Source: a virus
Length of the DNA: 37,597 nucleotides
Reading direction: 5' to 3' (one strand)
IMG/VR virus record: IMGVR_UViG_3300032093_014002
Coordinates: 1-37,597 of that record
The translations under genes and the position numbers were made by a program. Shown in pieces: positions 16,234-24,981 of this stretch (positions within the stretch are counted from its first letter, which is position 1; each line of letters opens with the position of its first letter). The notes below the pieces were generated by a model. It was not told the origin of the DNA and did no database searches. It worked only from the letters and a program-made list of their open reading frames with translations.

Positions 16234-16606
16234 TAAGAAAGATATCATAGGGCAGTCGCTCAACCTACCCGACATGCCGAGTAAGTCGAGGATAACCGAC
16301 CTGACACCTAAGATCGCGACCGACGACTACGAATTCGCGCGCAGCAACCTATACGACCTCATCAACAAGGGTTCACACGCACTTGAGGACATCATAGACG
16401 TCGCGAAGCAGTCTGAGTCGCCTAGGGCTTTCGAGGTCGTGACGAACTTATTGAAGACGATGGTCGACGCGAACAAAGACCTACTCGAGCTCGCGAAGAA
16501 GCAGAAGCAGCTCGAAGACGTCAAGGACGAGGGTCCAAAGACCGTGAACAACAACCTCTACCTGACGTCGGCAGACCTCTTGAAGATGATAAAGAGCAAT
16601 GAGTGA
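16226..16606 (+). CDS. gp16: Terminase small subunit gp16
   Basis: A 126-residue protein read from GTG inside the gp15 end. T4 gp16 is 164 residues. The central part is helical (LYDLINKGSHALEDIIDVAK, SPRAFEVVTNLLKTMVDANK), which fits the ring-forming oligomerisation core. The end has the common NNNLYLTSADLLKMIK segment preceding the large subunit. It recognises DNA and regulates the gp17 packaging motor. Its stop overlaps the gp17 ATG by 8 bases. Confidence 0.87.
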   Translation: MADKKDIIGQSLNLPDMPSKSRITDLTPKIATDDYEFARSNLYDLINKGSHALEDIIDVAKQSESPRAFEVVTNLLKTMVDANKDLLELAKKQKQLEDVKDEGPKTVNNNLYLTSADLLKMIKSNE

Positions 16607-18206
16607 GATCTACTTAGGTAATAAGAACCTAAAGAGCCGCGACGTAAAGATACCGTTCACCGCGGATCAGGTGCAGGAGTACCTGAAATGTTCGAGAGAC
16701 GTGGAGTACTTTTGTCAGAAGTACGTTAAGATCGTCAACGTCGACCGAGGCCTCATAGACTTCGCACCGTACAAGTACCAAGTCAAGATGTTCGACGTCT
16801 TCGATGCGAACAGGTACACGATCTGTAAGATGCCTCGTCAGGTCGGTAAGACCACGGGCGTCGTAGGCTACCTCCTTCATAAAGTTCTCTTCAACGAGAA
16901 CTACAACGTCGCCGTCCTCGCTAACAAGGAGAGGCAGGCCCGTGAGATCTTGGCTAGGGTTCAACTGGCCTACGAGTGGCTTCCGAAGTGGATGCAGCAG
17001 GGGATAGTCGAGTGGAACAAGGGAAGCATCGAGCTTGAGAACGGGTCGAAGATCCTCGCCTCGTCGACCTCATCGAGCGCGATCCGCGGTCAGTCCTACA
17101 ACCTCATCTACCTAGACGAGTTCGCCTTCGTTCCGCGCAACATTCAAGACCAGTTCTTCGCCTCGGTCTTCCCGACGATATCTTCTGGTCAAACGACTAA
17201 ACTCATCATAACTTCAACGCCGAACGGTATGGACCTCTTCTATAAGATCTGGATCGACTCCGAGCAGGATCGCAACACCTACGCCCGAGTCGACGTACAT
17301 TGGTCGGACGTTCCGGGACGCGACGAGGCTTGGAAAGATCTGATGATCAAGAACACCTCGGTCGATCAATTCAGGCAGGAGTTCGAGTGTGAGTTCCTTG
17401 GGTCGTCGAACACCCTCATCCACCCGTCGGTCTTGTCGAAGCTCGTGTTCTTCCCGCCGCAGACGAACGCGCAGGGAGTCAACGTCTTCGCCGAGCCTAA
17501 GAAGGGTCACCAATACTTCATGACGGTCGACTTGGCCGAGGGTCTCGGTCAGGACAGCTCGGCCTTCACCGTGATAGACGCGACGACAGTGCCGTACGAG
17601 GTGGTCGCGACCTATAAGAACAGCAGCATATCGGAGCTCCTGTTTCCTACCCTAATCATGAACGTGGCCAAGTACTACAACAGCGCTTGGGTCCTCGTTG
17701 AGACGAACATAGGGTCGCAGGTCGTCAACATCCTTCACCAGGACCTTGAGTACGAGAACGTGGTCACGACTAAGACCAGCGGTCGAAAGGGAGTCATGCT
17801 TGGTTCGGGCGGAAGCCAAAGTCGACTCGGCGTCAAGACCACGAAGGTCACGAAGAGGATAGGCTGCTCCAACCTCAAGTCTCTGGTCGAGTCGAATAAG
17901 ATAAAGCTCAACGACTTTGAAGTCATCCAGCAGCTCTCGACCTACGTCGCGGATAAGTCGTCGTTCAACGCCGAAGAAGGCCATCACGACGACTTGGTCA
18001 TGTGCTTGGTCCTGTTCTCATGGATGGTTAGTCAAGAGTACTTCAAGGAATTGTCGGACACCGACGTTCGACAGAGGATCCTAGAGGAGAACGAGAGGCA
18101 GATCGAGGAGAACATGTCTCCCTTCGGATTCCAAGACGACGGTATGCCTGAAGAAGACGTGATGACGGTCTCAGGCGACGAGTTCGACCGCCTGCTTCTA
18201 AACTAG
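16599..18206 (+). CDS. gp17: Terminase large subunit gp17 (packaging ATPase/nuclease)
   Basis: A 535-residue protein (T4 gp17 is 610). The N-terminal ATPase has Walker A MPRQVGKTT (78-86, K84), Walker B LIYLDEFAF (D173, E174) and coupling motif TSTPNG (205-210). The C-terminal RNase-H-like nuclease has D311 in FMTVDLAEG, an acidic residue in VLVETNIGSQ, and GHHDDLVMCL near residue 462, consistent with the metal site that cuts concatemers. It pumps DNA into the prohead through the gp20 portal. The acidic end is separated from the sheath gene by a late promoter, with no obvious terminator hairpin. Confidence 0.96.
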   Translation: MSEIYLGNKNLKSRDVKIPFTADQVQEYLKCSRDVEYFCQKYVKIVNVDRGLIDFAPYKYQVKMFDVFDANRYTICKMPRQVGKTTGVVGYLLHKVLFNENYNVAVLANKERQAREILARVQLAYEWLPKWMQQGIVEWNKGSIELENGSKILASSTSSSAIRGQSYNLIYLDEFAFVPRNIQDQFFASVFPTISSGQTTKLIITSTPNGMDLFYKIWIDSEQDRNTYARVDVHWSDVPGRDEAWKDLMIKNTSVDQFRQEFECEFLGSSNTLIHPSVLSKLVFFPPQTNAQGVNVFAEPKKGHQYFMTVDLAEGLGQDSSAFTVIDATTVPYEVVATYKNSSISELLFPTLIMNVAKYYNSAWVLVETNIGSQVVNILHQDLEYENVVTTKTSGRKGVMLGSGGSQSRLGVKTTKVTKRIGCSNLKSLVESNKIKLNDFEVIQQLSTYVADKSSFNAEEGHHDDLVMCLVLFSWMVSQEYFKELSDTDVRQRILEENERQIEENMSPFGFQDDGMPEEDVMTVSGDEFDRLLLN

Positions 18207-18212
18207 CCTTTT

Positions 18213-18220
18213 TATAAATA
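18213..18220 (+). promoter_or_regulatory. T4-type late promoter box TATAAATA (sheath/tube operon)
   Basis: An exact late -10 match in the gap after gp17, 45 bases before the gp18 ATG. A strong AAAGGAGA ribosome-binding site precedes the ATG. Confidence 0.82.
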
Positions 18221-18265
18221 AGAATACGATTTATTGCTCTAATTTTATGATCAAAGGAGAAAATC

Positions 18266-20293
18266 ATGCCATTTCAAGTAAGTCCTGGCGTCAACGTCTC
18301 TGAAGTCGATCTTACCACCATCGTCCCTGCGGTGTCAACCACTCAGGGTGCGATCGCGGGCGTCTTCAGGTGGGGACCGGTTAACGAGAGAGTTTTGATC
18401 TCTAGCGAAGATGAACTCGTCGCAACTTTCGGACGCCCAACCGCAAACAACTACGAAACTTTCTTCACAGCCTCAAGCTTCTTGGCCTACGGCAATCAGC
18501 TCTACGTCGTTCGCTCTAATGCATCTAATGCCTACAACTCAGTGGCGGCGGTCAACAGCTCAGTCTCTTTCGCCAACACGAGCGTAAGGAACAGCGAATC
18601 ATACGATAACCAAGTTGGAACTTTTGATGCAAACGCATACTGGATCGGTAAGTACGCCGGCTACCAAGGCAACAGCTTGAAGATCTCGACCTGTGAATCG
18701 ACGAACGCCTACTCGGCCACCTTGACCGGTAACTCGGACAGCGTTCCGGCCTTTAGCTTTACGATTAACAGCAACACCCTTCAAATCGTCGTGACTTCAG
18801 CCACTTCGAACACCAACGCCAACACGATGGCCAACACAATCGTCAACCTACTTAACGTTGGCGACTACGTGGTAGCTGGTAACTCAACACTCGGCACTCA
18901 GAACATCAAGATCACCTCGATCGGTGCACCTTCGGTGACTGCGAACTCGACGGTCTACACGGCTCAGGCAAACATCTCGCTTTCGACCACCTATAACTTG
19001 TCGCAGAACGTTAGCTCAAACTCCGTTACCCGTTACTGGGAGTTCTTCAACTTCGTCGATGCCGCACCTGGCACCTCGAGGTACACTTCATCGCTCGGCG
19101 GCGCCGGCGACGAGCTCCATGTCGCGGTTGTCGACGAAGACGGCGTCTTCACCGGCACGGCTGGTCAAGTTCTTGAGATCTGGAAAGGTCTCTCACGCGC
19201 TTCGGATGCAAAGACCGAAGACGGCGCGACGAACTTCTATCAGACCGTTATCAACCAGCAGTCGCAGTACGTCTGGTTCGCCAACGCAAGGGCCGGCGTG
19301 ACTTCAAACACCGCTTCCAACATGACGGCGATCACGGTTGGTCCCTACACCCAGTCGTTCCGCAGCGGGTACGACGGCGTGACTGAGACGACTCAGACTC
19401 TGGCAAACCTGACGGACGCGTATTCCAAGTTCGCCAAGACCGAACAGGTCGACGTCTCGCTCATCCTTACAGGAAAGAATCAGTATGGTGCGCTCGGTGA
19501 GGGTCTCGCAAACTGGATCATCGACAACATCGCTGAAGTTCGCAAGGACTGCATCGTTCTCGTGTCTCCTCCTAAGAGCCTCGTTGTCGCGACTTCGTCC
19601 CACAGCCCAGCTGATTCATTGGTGACCTTCCGCAACGCGGTCCACAACAGCTCATACGCCGTCATGGATTCAGGATACAAGTACATGTACGACAAGTACA
19701 ACGATACGTATCGCTGGGTTCCTTTGAACGGCGACGTCGCTGGAACGATCGTTCGCACCGACAACACGAGGGATCCTTGGTTCTCACCCGCAGGCTTCAA
19801 CCGCGGTCAGATCAAGAACGTTGTGAAGCTCGCCTTCAACCCAGACAAAACCGACAGGGACGTCATCTATAAAGCTGACATCAACCCAGTCGTCAACTTT
19901 CCTGGTGAAGGAACTGTTCTCTACGGTGATAAGACCCTTCTCGGTAAGCCTTCGGCTTTCGATAGGATCAACGTTCGCCGCCTCTTCATCGTCCTCGAGA
20001 AGGCGATCTCGACCTCCGCGAAGTTCACCCTCTTTGAATTCAACGATGAGTTCACTAGGGCGACGTTCCGCAACCTCGTCGAGCCTTACCTCAGGGACAT
20101 TAAGGGCCGTCGCGGCATCTACGACTTCCGAGTCGTGTGTGACGAGACCAACAACACACCTGAGCGCATCGATCGCAACGAGTTCTGGGGCGACATCTAC
20201 ATCAAGCCGGCGCGTTCGATCAACTTCATCCAGCTTAACTTCGTCGCGGTGCGAACCGGAGTTCAGTTCGATGAGATCGTCGGTAGGGTATAA
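18266..20293 (+). CDS. gp18: Tail sheath protein gp18
   Basis: A 675-residue protein (T4 gp18 is 659). The N-terminus FQVSPGVNVSEVDLTTIVPA, then GAIAGVFRWGPVNERVLISS and FGRPTANNYETFFTASSFLA, is the standard sheath start. The C-terminal core with PAGFNRGQIKNVVKLAFNP, NPVVNFPGEGTVLYGDKT and FDRINVRRLFIVLEKAI is the most conserved part of the contractile sheath fold. The variable surface domain is in the middle (about 100-300) and is Asn/Ser/Thr-rich. It polymerises around the gp19 tube and contracts on infection. It is the first gene after a late promoter with a strong ribosome-binding site, as expected for a high-copy protein. Confidence 0.96.
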   Translation: MPFQVSPGVNVSEVDLTTIVPAVSTTQGAIAGVFRWGPVNERVLISSEDELVATFGRPTANNYETFFTASSFLAYGNQLYVVRSNASNAYNSVAAVNSSVSFANTSVRNSESYDNQVGTFDANAYWIGKYAGYQGNSLKISTCESTNAYSATLTGNSDSVPAFSFTINSNTLQIVVTSATSNTNANTMANTIVNLLNVGDYVVAGNSTLGTQNIKITSIGAPSVTANSTVYTAQANISLSTTYNLSQNVSSNSVTRYWEFFNFVDAAPGTSRYTSSLGGAGDELHVAVVDEDGVFTGTAGQVLEIWKGLSRASDAKTEDGATNFYQTVINQQSQYVWFANARAGVTSNTASNMTAITVGPYTQSFRSGYDGVTETTQTLANLTDAYSKFAKTEQVDVSLILTGKNQYGALGEGLANWIIDNIAEVRKDCIVLVSPPKSLVVATSSHSPADSLVTFRNAVHNSSYAVMDSGYKYMYDKYNDTYRWVPLNGDVAGTIVRTDNTRDPWFSPAGFNRGQIKNVVKLAFNPDKTDRDVIYKADINPVVNFPGEGTVLYGDKTLLGKPSAFDRINVRRLFIVLEKAISTSAKFTLFEFNDEFTRATFRNLVEPYLRDIKGRRGIYDFRVVCDETNNTPERIDRNEFWGDIYIKPARSINFIQLNFVAVRTGVQFDEIVGRV

Positions 20294-20305
20294 TAGGAGC
20301 TAAAG

Positions 20306-20860
20306 ATGGCATTTTCAATCAACGACATTAGGGCTCAACTTACTCTCGGTGGCGCTCGCCCAGCACTCTTTCAAGTCACCATCACGAACCCAGTCTCGGC
20401 CATCGCCGACCTCAAGGTTCCATTCCTCACGGTGAGGGCGGAGATTCCGGCCTCAACCATAGGCAACATCGCAGTTCCATACTTCGGCCGCAAGATCTAC
20501 GTGGCCGGAGACCGCACCTTCGCGCCGTGGACGGTCACAGTCATGAACGACGAAGACTTCCTCATCCGCAACGCGATGGAACAGTGGAACAACTCGATCA
20601 ACGCCTACGAAGGCAACATCAACAAGCTTGGCTCGGGAGCTCCTGCGCTCTATAAGTCTCAAGCTACGGTGACTCAATTCGGTAAAGCCGGAGAAGTGCT
20701 CAGGACCTACCAGTTCAACGGCATCTTCCCCGTCGAAGTCTCGAATATCGGTCTTGACTGGAACGCTCAAGACCAGCTGGAGGAGTTCAACGTAACCTTC
20801 CTCTACGACAACTTCGAGGTGGTCGGCGGCATCACCGGCAACGCCGGCGGCGCGATCTAA
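20306..20860 (+). CDS. gp19: Tail tube protein gp19
   Basis: A 184-residue protein (T4 gp19 is 163). The sequence RPALFQVTITNP, then VRAEIPASTIGNIAVPYFGR, DRTFAPWTVTVMNDEDF and TYQFNGIFPVEVSNIGLDW is typical of the beta-barrel tube subunit. Hexamers stack to form the DNA channel inside the sheath. AGGAG precedes the ATG. A hairpin follows the stop, overlapping the next late promoter. Confidence 0.95.
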   Translation: MAFSINDIRAQLTLGGARPALFQVTITNPVSAIADLKVPFLTVRAEIPASTIGNIAVPYFGRKIYVAGDRTFAPWTVTVMNDEDFLIRNAMEQWNNSINAYEGNINKLGSGAPALYKSQATVTQFGKAGEVLRTYQFNGIFPVEVSNIGLDWNAQDQLEEFNVTFLYDNFEVVGGITGNAGGAI

Positions 20861-20871
20861 CGACTTTGATG

Positions 20872-20904
20872 GAGCCGCTATAAATAAACCTATAGCGGCT
20901 CTTT
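20872..20904 (+). terminator. Hairpin terminator-like element after gp19
   Basis: An 11-bp perfect stem, GAGCCGCTATA (20872-20882) with TATAGCGGCTC (20891-20901), has an 8-base loop and is followed by TTT. The tract is short, so termination may be partial. The late box TATAAATA (20879-20886) lies within the left arm and loop, so terminator and promoter share bases. Confidence 0.6.
20879..20886 (+). promoter_or_regulatory. T4-type late promoter box TATAAATA (portal)
   Basis: An exact late -10 match, 32 bases before the gp20 ATG. It is embedded in the stem-loop at 20872-20901. Confidence 0.8.
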
Positions 20905-20918
20905 CATAGGAAATCATT

Positions 20919-22478
20919 ATGCAGTTATTTGGTTTTGAGATCAAGAGAAAAGAAGAGCAGCCTCTTGAGTCCTTCGCTCCCGAGATAAAAGACGATGGTG
21001 CAGTGGTCGTTGCCGCAGGAGGCATGTACGGCACCTACATCGATCTTGATGGGACCGCGAGGACGGAGGCTGAGCTCGTTTCTAAGTACAGGGAGATCTC
21101 ACTCGAAGCCGAGATCGAGAGAGCCGTTGACGACATCGTCAATGAAGCCATCGACACGGACTCGGACGAAGTGGTCAAGATCAACCTCGACAACATCGAA
21201 TACAGCGACGACGTAAAGAATAAGATCCGCGAGGAGTTCGACCACATCCTTGAGATGTTCAACTTCCAGAACGAAGCCTATGAGATCTTTAAGCGCTGGT
21301 ACGTCGACGGTCGCCTCTACTACCACGTAATCATCGATGAGAAGAATCCTAGGGCCGGAATCCAAGAGATCCGATACCTTGATCCGCGAAAGATCCGTAA
21401 GGTTCGCGAGGTCAAGAAGGAGCCTAAGGGTCCCATCACCATTCAAAAGACGAAGCGCGAGTACTTCGTGTACTCAGATCGCTCGTTCGTAGCCGCCCCA
21501 GGAAACGCTGGATTGGCGCAGGACAACAACTCAACCGGCGGCCTTCGCATAGCCACCGACTCGATCCTTCACGTCACATCTGGACTGATGGACAAGAACA
21601 ACCAGATGGTCTACTCATACCTGCAGAAAGCCATCAAGCCTCTCAATCAACTTAGGACGCTCGAAGATGCTACAGTCATCTATCGTATTAGTCGCGCTCC
21701 TGAGCGCCGTATTTTCTATATTGATGTCGGTAATCTACCGAAGGTGAAGGCCGAGCAGTACCTTCGCGATATGATGGTTCGCCATAAGAATCGTCTCGTC
21801 TACGACGCTGTCACCGGCGAGGTTCGCGACGATCGCAAGTACATGACGATGCTTGAAGACTACTGGCTCCCCCGTCGTGAGGGCAACCGTGGAACGGAGA
21901 TCACAACCCTTCCAGCCGGTCAGAACCTCGGTGAGATGCAGGACGTCGAGTACTTTCAGATGAAGCTGTTTCGCTCTCTCAACGTTCCGGTCTCAAGGCT
22001 CAACACCGAGACGGCGAACGTATTGGGCAGGGCCTCGGAGATCTCACGCGATGAGGTCAAGTTCACCAAGTTCGTTGGTCGCCTGCGCCGTAGGTTCTCA
22101 ATGCTCTTCCTTGAAGCTCTCAAGAAGCAGCTCATCCTCAAGGGCGTCTGCTCGGAGGAGGATTGGTCGGAGCTTCAGCAGCAGATCAACTTCAACTTCA
22201 ACAAGGACAATCACTTCGAGGAGTTCAAGGAGATCGAGGTGATGCAAGGAAGGTTGAACCTTCTCAACCAGATGATGCCGTACATCGGTCGCTACTACTC
22301 AGACCTCTGGATCCGTAAGAACATCCTCAAGATGGATGAGAAGGAGATCGCGGACATGATGGATGAGATGGCGGGTGAGAAAGTTCCACTCACTACACCT
22401 ATTGAGCCGGGACAACCGTCACCACCGCCGCCGATCGCCAACAAGCCGAACATCCCAGGAACCGGCGAACAGTACTAA
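20919..22478 (+). CDS. gp20: Portal vertex protein gp20
   Basis: A 519-residue protein (T4 gp20 is 524). It forms the dodecameric portal through which DNA enters and leaves. Diagnostic segments are DIVNEAIDTDSDEVVKINL, YEIFKRWYVDGRLYYHVII, ISRAPERRIFYIDVGNLPK and LPRREGNRGTEITTLPAGQN, then SRLNTETANVLGRASEISRD near the C-terminus. The end is Pro-rich. Bases 21664-21735 use T-ending codons unlike the surrounding gene and fall on the most conserved segment. It stands after its own late promoter and is followed by another late box. Confidence 0.96.
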   Translation: MQLFGFEIKRKEEQPLESFAPEIKDDGAVVVAAGGMYGTYIDLDGTARTEAELVSKYREISLEAEIERAVDDIVNEAIDTDSDEVVKINLDNIEYSDDVKNKIREEFDHILEMFNFQNEAYEIFKRWYVDGRLYYHVIIDEKNPRAGIQEIRYLDPRKIRKVREVKKEPKGPITIQKTKREYFVYSDRSFVAAPGNAGLAQDNNSTGGLRIATDSILHVTSGLMDKNNQMVYSYLQKAIKPLNQLRTLEDATVIYRISRAPERRIFYIDVGNLPKVKAEQYLRDMMVRHKNRLVYDAVTGEVRDDRKYMTMLEDYWLPRREGNRGTEITTLPAGQNLGEMQDVEYFQMKLFRSLNVPVSRLNTETANVLGRASEISRDEVKFTKFVGRLRRRFSMLFLEALKKQLILKGVCSEEDWSELQQQINFNFNKDNHFEEFKEIEVMQGRLNLLNQMMPYIGRYYSDLWIRKNILKMDEKEIADMMDEMAGEKVPLTTPIEPGQPSPPPPIANKPNIPGTGEQY

Positions 22479-22481
22479 TTT

Positions 22482-22489
22482 TATAAATA
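22482..22489 (+). promoter_or_regulatory. T4-type late promoter box TATAAATA (prohead core genes)
   Basis: An exact late -10 match starting 4 bases after the gp20 stop and ending 22 bases before the ATG at 22512. Confidence 0.8.
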
Positions 22490-22511
22490 CTATGAGATTT
22501 TGGAGGATTTT

Positions 22512-22751
22512 ATGACTGAACTTTCTGATATTTTTCACTCGGCGTTCACAAAAGACGCCGTCGGACTCAAAGCGGCCGTCGACGCAGCGCTTTCAGCGCG
22601 CTCGCAGGAAGCTGTATCAAACATCACCGCCGACGTCGCGGCGAGCATGTTTGGTATGACCGTCGGCGATGAAGTCGAAGTAGACTCCTCCGACACGGAT
22701 TCAAACATCGAAGACTCAAGTCAGGAAGAACAAACCGATGAAGCTCTATGA
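22512..22751 (+). CDS. gp67: Prohead core protein gp67-like
   Basis: A 79-residue protein in the T4 gene-67 position (between 20 and 21), with a length nearly the same as T4 gp67 (80). The N-terminal half is Ala-rich helix (FTKDAVGLKAAVDAALSARS) and the C-terminal third is strongly acidic (EVEVDSSDTDSNIEDSSQEE), as in gp67. gp67 is a scaffold component degraded by gp21. I place the start at the ATG at 22512 because GGAGGA ends 5 bases before it. An in-frame TTG at 22500 would swallow that site. It overlaps the next gene by 14 bases. Confidence 0.65.
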   Translation: MTELSDIFHSAFTKDAVGLKAAVDAALSARSQEAVSNITADVAASMFGMTVGDEVEVDSSDTDSNIEDSSQEEQTDEAL

Positions 22752-24723
22752 CAAACTTAAGAAAAGCATAACGGAAGTTCAAGAGCCTCTCTCACAGGGC
22801 GAGAAGAACTTCAAAGCCCTTCACAACCCAGACTTCAAGAACCTCGTTCCCGGCGTCACCGATCAGGAGCACCTGTTCAAGGGTTCACCTCAGCGCAAGG
22901 ATCCTAAGACCGCGTCCTATGAAGACAGCGAGTCGGCCCAAGCCTATGATAAGACTTTGAACGTTGAAGAAGAAGCTGAGATCGATGAAGCTCGGTCGAA
23001 TCTCTACATCGGCACCGTTCACAAGGACGACCCCGACTATGAGAAGAAAGTCGGCGAGATGAAGAAGAAGGCCGTCGGCGGACACCGCGTTCGCGGTCGC
23101 GCCCCGCTCGAAAAGTTCAAGCACCTCTATAAGAAGGGCGGAGAGCTTTATACCATGACTTCACAGGACGTTAAGCCTGAGCACAGCGCACGGGTCGATG
23201 TCTACTCAAGGAAGCCGATGAAGAACGAAGAGGTCGAGCAGGTCGAAGAAGAGCATCAGTACATTGAAGTAAAGAACAAGCACACCGGCGCAATTAAGCA
23301 CGTTAAAGTTCACCCCTCAAAAGCTTTCGCGGCTCTGAATCAATATAAAGATAAGAACAACACCGCTCGCATCGTGAATAAGAAGCCGATGAAGGAAGAC
23401 GTTGAGCAGATCGACGAAGTCATCACAAAGAAGACTCCGCTCGCTAAAGTCATCTCAGACTTCGTTCACAGCAAGAACCCTAAATTCGCCGGTAAGTCTA
23501 AGAAGCAGCGCATGAAGCAGGCCCTCGGAGCCTACTACGCCATGCAGCGCAACGAAGACGTTGACACGGAGAGCGACGACTACGACTTTGAAGGCATCAT
23601 GGCGAAGACCGAGCTCTCGGCGCTTCGCGATAAAGCCGACAAGCTCATCTCTATGATCAACGATTCAGACGACCTTGAAGCTTGGGTTCAGTCAAAGATC
23701 TCATACGCCAAGTCGCAGCTCGACGGCGTCTACGACTATATGACCTACAGCGGTGAGCATAAGCCTCAGAAGCCGATGGATCAGACTTCACCGATGGCCG
23801 CCAACTACGCGAACTTCATGAACCGCATGGGTGAGGAGTTCGTCGTTGAGAAGAAGGGCGACGACGAAGATGAGTCGGACCGCGCGGCGAACAAGAACAT
23901 CATCAACCAGATGCGTAAAGCTCCGGTCGACGGCATGCATAAGATCACCTTTGAGAACGGCAAGAAGCACATGATCGAGCCTAAGCACGTCGCGAAGGCT
24001 TTGGAAGTTCACGCGAACACTCCGGTCGCCAAGGGCGCGAAGGAAGAGGTTCAGAACGCCCTCGGTCGCTCGCACGAAGACTTCATGCACGTCGTCAAGC
24101 ACGGTAAAGCTCCGGCTGTGAAGCCTAAGCCCAAGGTGTCGCTCGGCACGATGCGCAAGGAAGAGGTTGATATGCCCACCCGCGAAAGTGGGAAGAAGGC
24201 CCGTCAAGCTATGACGATGATCGATCCAACCACCGGTCGCGTTAAGGTGAAGTACTTCACCCCAGCCCGCAAGGAGATCAAGGTCACCGCCGAGGAGCTC
24301 AAGGGCAACCAACATAAGATCGACGCGAACAAGAACGGCAAGATCGACGGCCAAGACTTTAAGATCCTTCGCGGCAAGAAAAAGGTTCAAGAAGCCGAGG
24401 AGATGACGGCAGCCAACGTCGCGAAAGCTGCCGCCTCTCAGACTCAGCACGGCGTAGTCGGCAAGGAGAACATGCAGCAGGACAGCATCGACAAGATGAA
24501 GTCCGATCCGTTGGCCTCAAAGGAGAAGGTTACCCTTCCGCCGACACAGGGCAACAAGCCGATCGGTGGCGACACACAGACCCATGCAAACGTCGCTGAA
24601 CAGCTGTTAAATAAGTTGTATGATACTTTATCGGAAGAAAACAAAGAGAAGTTTGAACAGATGCTTGAGACCGACGAAGGTGTTCAGTATCTCTTAGACT
24701 TCGCAAGAGAGCAGGGACTTTGA
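22738..24723 (+). CDS. Large modular prohead-region protein with EF-hand-like loop
   Basis: A 661-residue, very charged, Lys/Glu-rich protein in the place of T4 gene 68. I see several separable modules: LEKFKHLYKKGGELYTMTSQ (about 124-143), VKNKHTGAIKHVKVHPSKAF (178-197), FVHSKNPKFAGKSKKQRMKQ (242-261), MAKTELSALRDKADKLISMI (288-307) followed by LEAWVQSKISYAKSQLDGVY, and IDANKNGKIDGQDF (528-541). The last fits an EF-hand/dockerin loop with ligands D529, N531, N533, K535, D537 and D540. Acidic linkers such as EEVEQVEEE and EDVEQIDEV separate the modules and contain I/V-x-E sequences like prohead protease cleavage sites. The module LEAWVQSKI is familiar from other marine T4-like phages. A scaffold or core role is inferred from position. 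No catalytic site is seen. Confidence 0.7.
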   Translation: MKLYDKLKKSITEVQEPLSQGEKNFKALHNPDFKNLVPGVTDQEHLFKGSPQRKDPKTASYEDSESAQAYDKTLNVEEEAEIDEARSNLYIGTVHKDDPDYEKKVGEMKKKAVGGHRVRGRAPLEKFKHLYKKGGELYTMTSQDVKPEHSARVDVYSRKPMKNEEVEQVEEEHQYIEVKNKHTGAIKHVKVHPSKAFAALNQYKDKNNTARIVNKKPMKEDVEQIDEVITKKTPLAKVISDFVHSKNPKFAGKSKKQRMKQALGAYYAMQRNEDVDTESDDYDFEGIMAKTELSALRDKADKLISMINDSDDLEAWVQSKISYAKSQLDGVYDYMTYSGEHKPQKPMDQTSPMAANYANFMNRMGEEFVVEKKGDDEDESDRAANKNIINQMRKAPVDGMHKITFENGKKHMIEPKHVAKALEVHANTPVAKGAKEEVQNALGRSHEDFMHVVKHGKAPAVKPKPKVSLGTMRKEEVDMPTRESGKKARQAMTMIDPTTGRVKVKYFTPARKEIKVTAEELKGNQHKIDANKNGKIDGQDFKILRGKKKVQEAEEMTAANVAKAAASQTQHGVVGKENMQQDSIDKMKSDPLASKEKVTLPPTQGNKPIGGDTQTHANVAEQLLNKLYDTLSEENKEKFEQMLETDEGVQYLLDFAREQGL

Positions 24724-24971
24724 TGCCTAATTCAATCAAACCAATCGGCGCTGAAAGATCCATTGCTTCGGCAAACAACGTCGCTTCGGCCAAGCTCGTA
24801 AGGGTGATCAACACCGGAGCCGCCGCGGTGCTCAACTTCGCCTATGCGAACGCCACGGTATACGCCAACGTCACGGTCACGAACACAGAGTTCGTGGTCG
24901 TTGAGAAGCAACCAACCGACACACTCACCGGTGCAAATATGCTCGCGACCCCGCTTGCGTATACACACTGA
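24723..24971 (+). CDS. Small beta-rich protein in capsid operon
   Basis: An 82-residue protein starting at the ATG of TGATG, which overlaps the upstream stop. An in-frame TTG at 24720 is less likely. The sequence LVRVINTGAAAVLNFAY and TNTEFVVVEKQPTDTLTG suggests a compact beta-sandwich. Similar short proteins occur near head genes in marine T4-like phages and could be capsid accessory or decoration proteins. It is only 10 bases from gp21. No enzyme motif is present. Confidence 0.6.
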   Translation: MPNSIKPIGAERSIASANNVASAKLVRVINTGAAAVLNFAYANATVYANVTVTNTEFVVVEKQPTDTLTGANMLATPLAYTH

Positions 24972-24981
24972 GGAAACTAAG

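Noticed and set aside
20453-21034. Minus-strand frame of 193 codons spanning gp19 and gp20
   Set aside because: It crosses the terminator hairpin and late promoter, lies opposite two certain genes and has no start signals.
22500-22511. TTG start for the gp67-like gene
   Set aside because: The GGAGGA ribosome-binding site lies within this extension, and the ATG at 22512 is correctly spaced from it.
23788-24450. Minus-strand open frame of 220 codons inside the 661-residue protein
   Set aside because: Arises from Lys/Glu-rich codons read in antisense, giving a Leu/Val/His-rich product with no motif or start signal.
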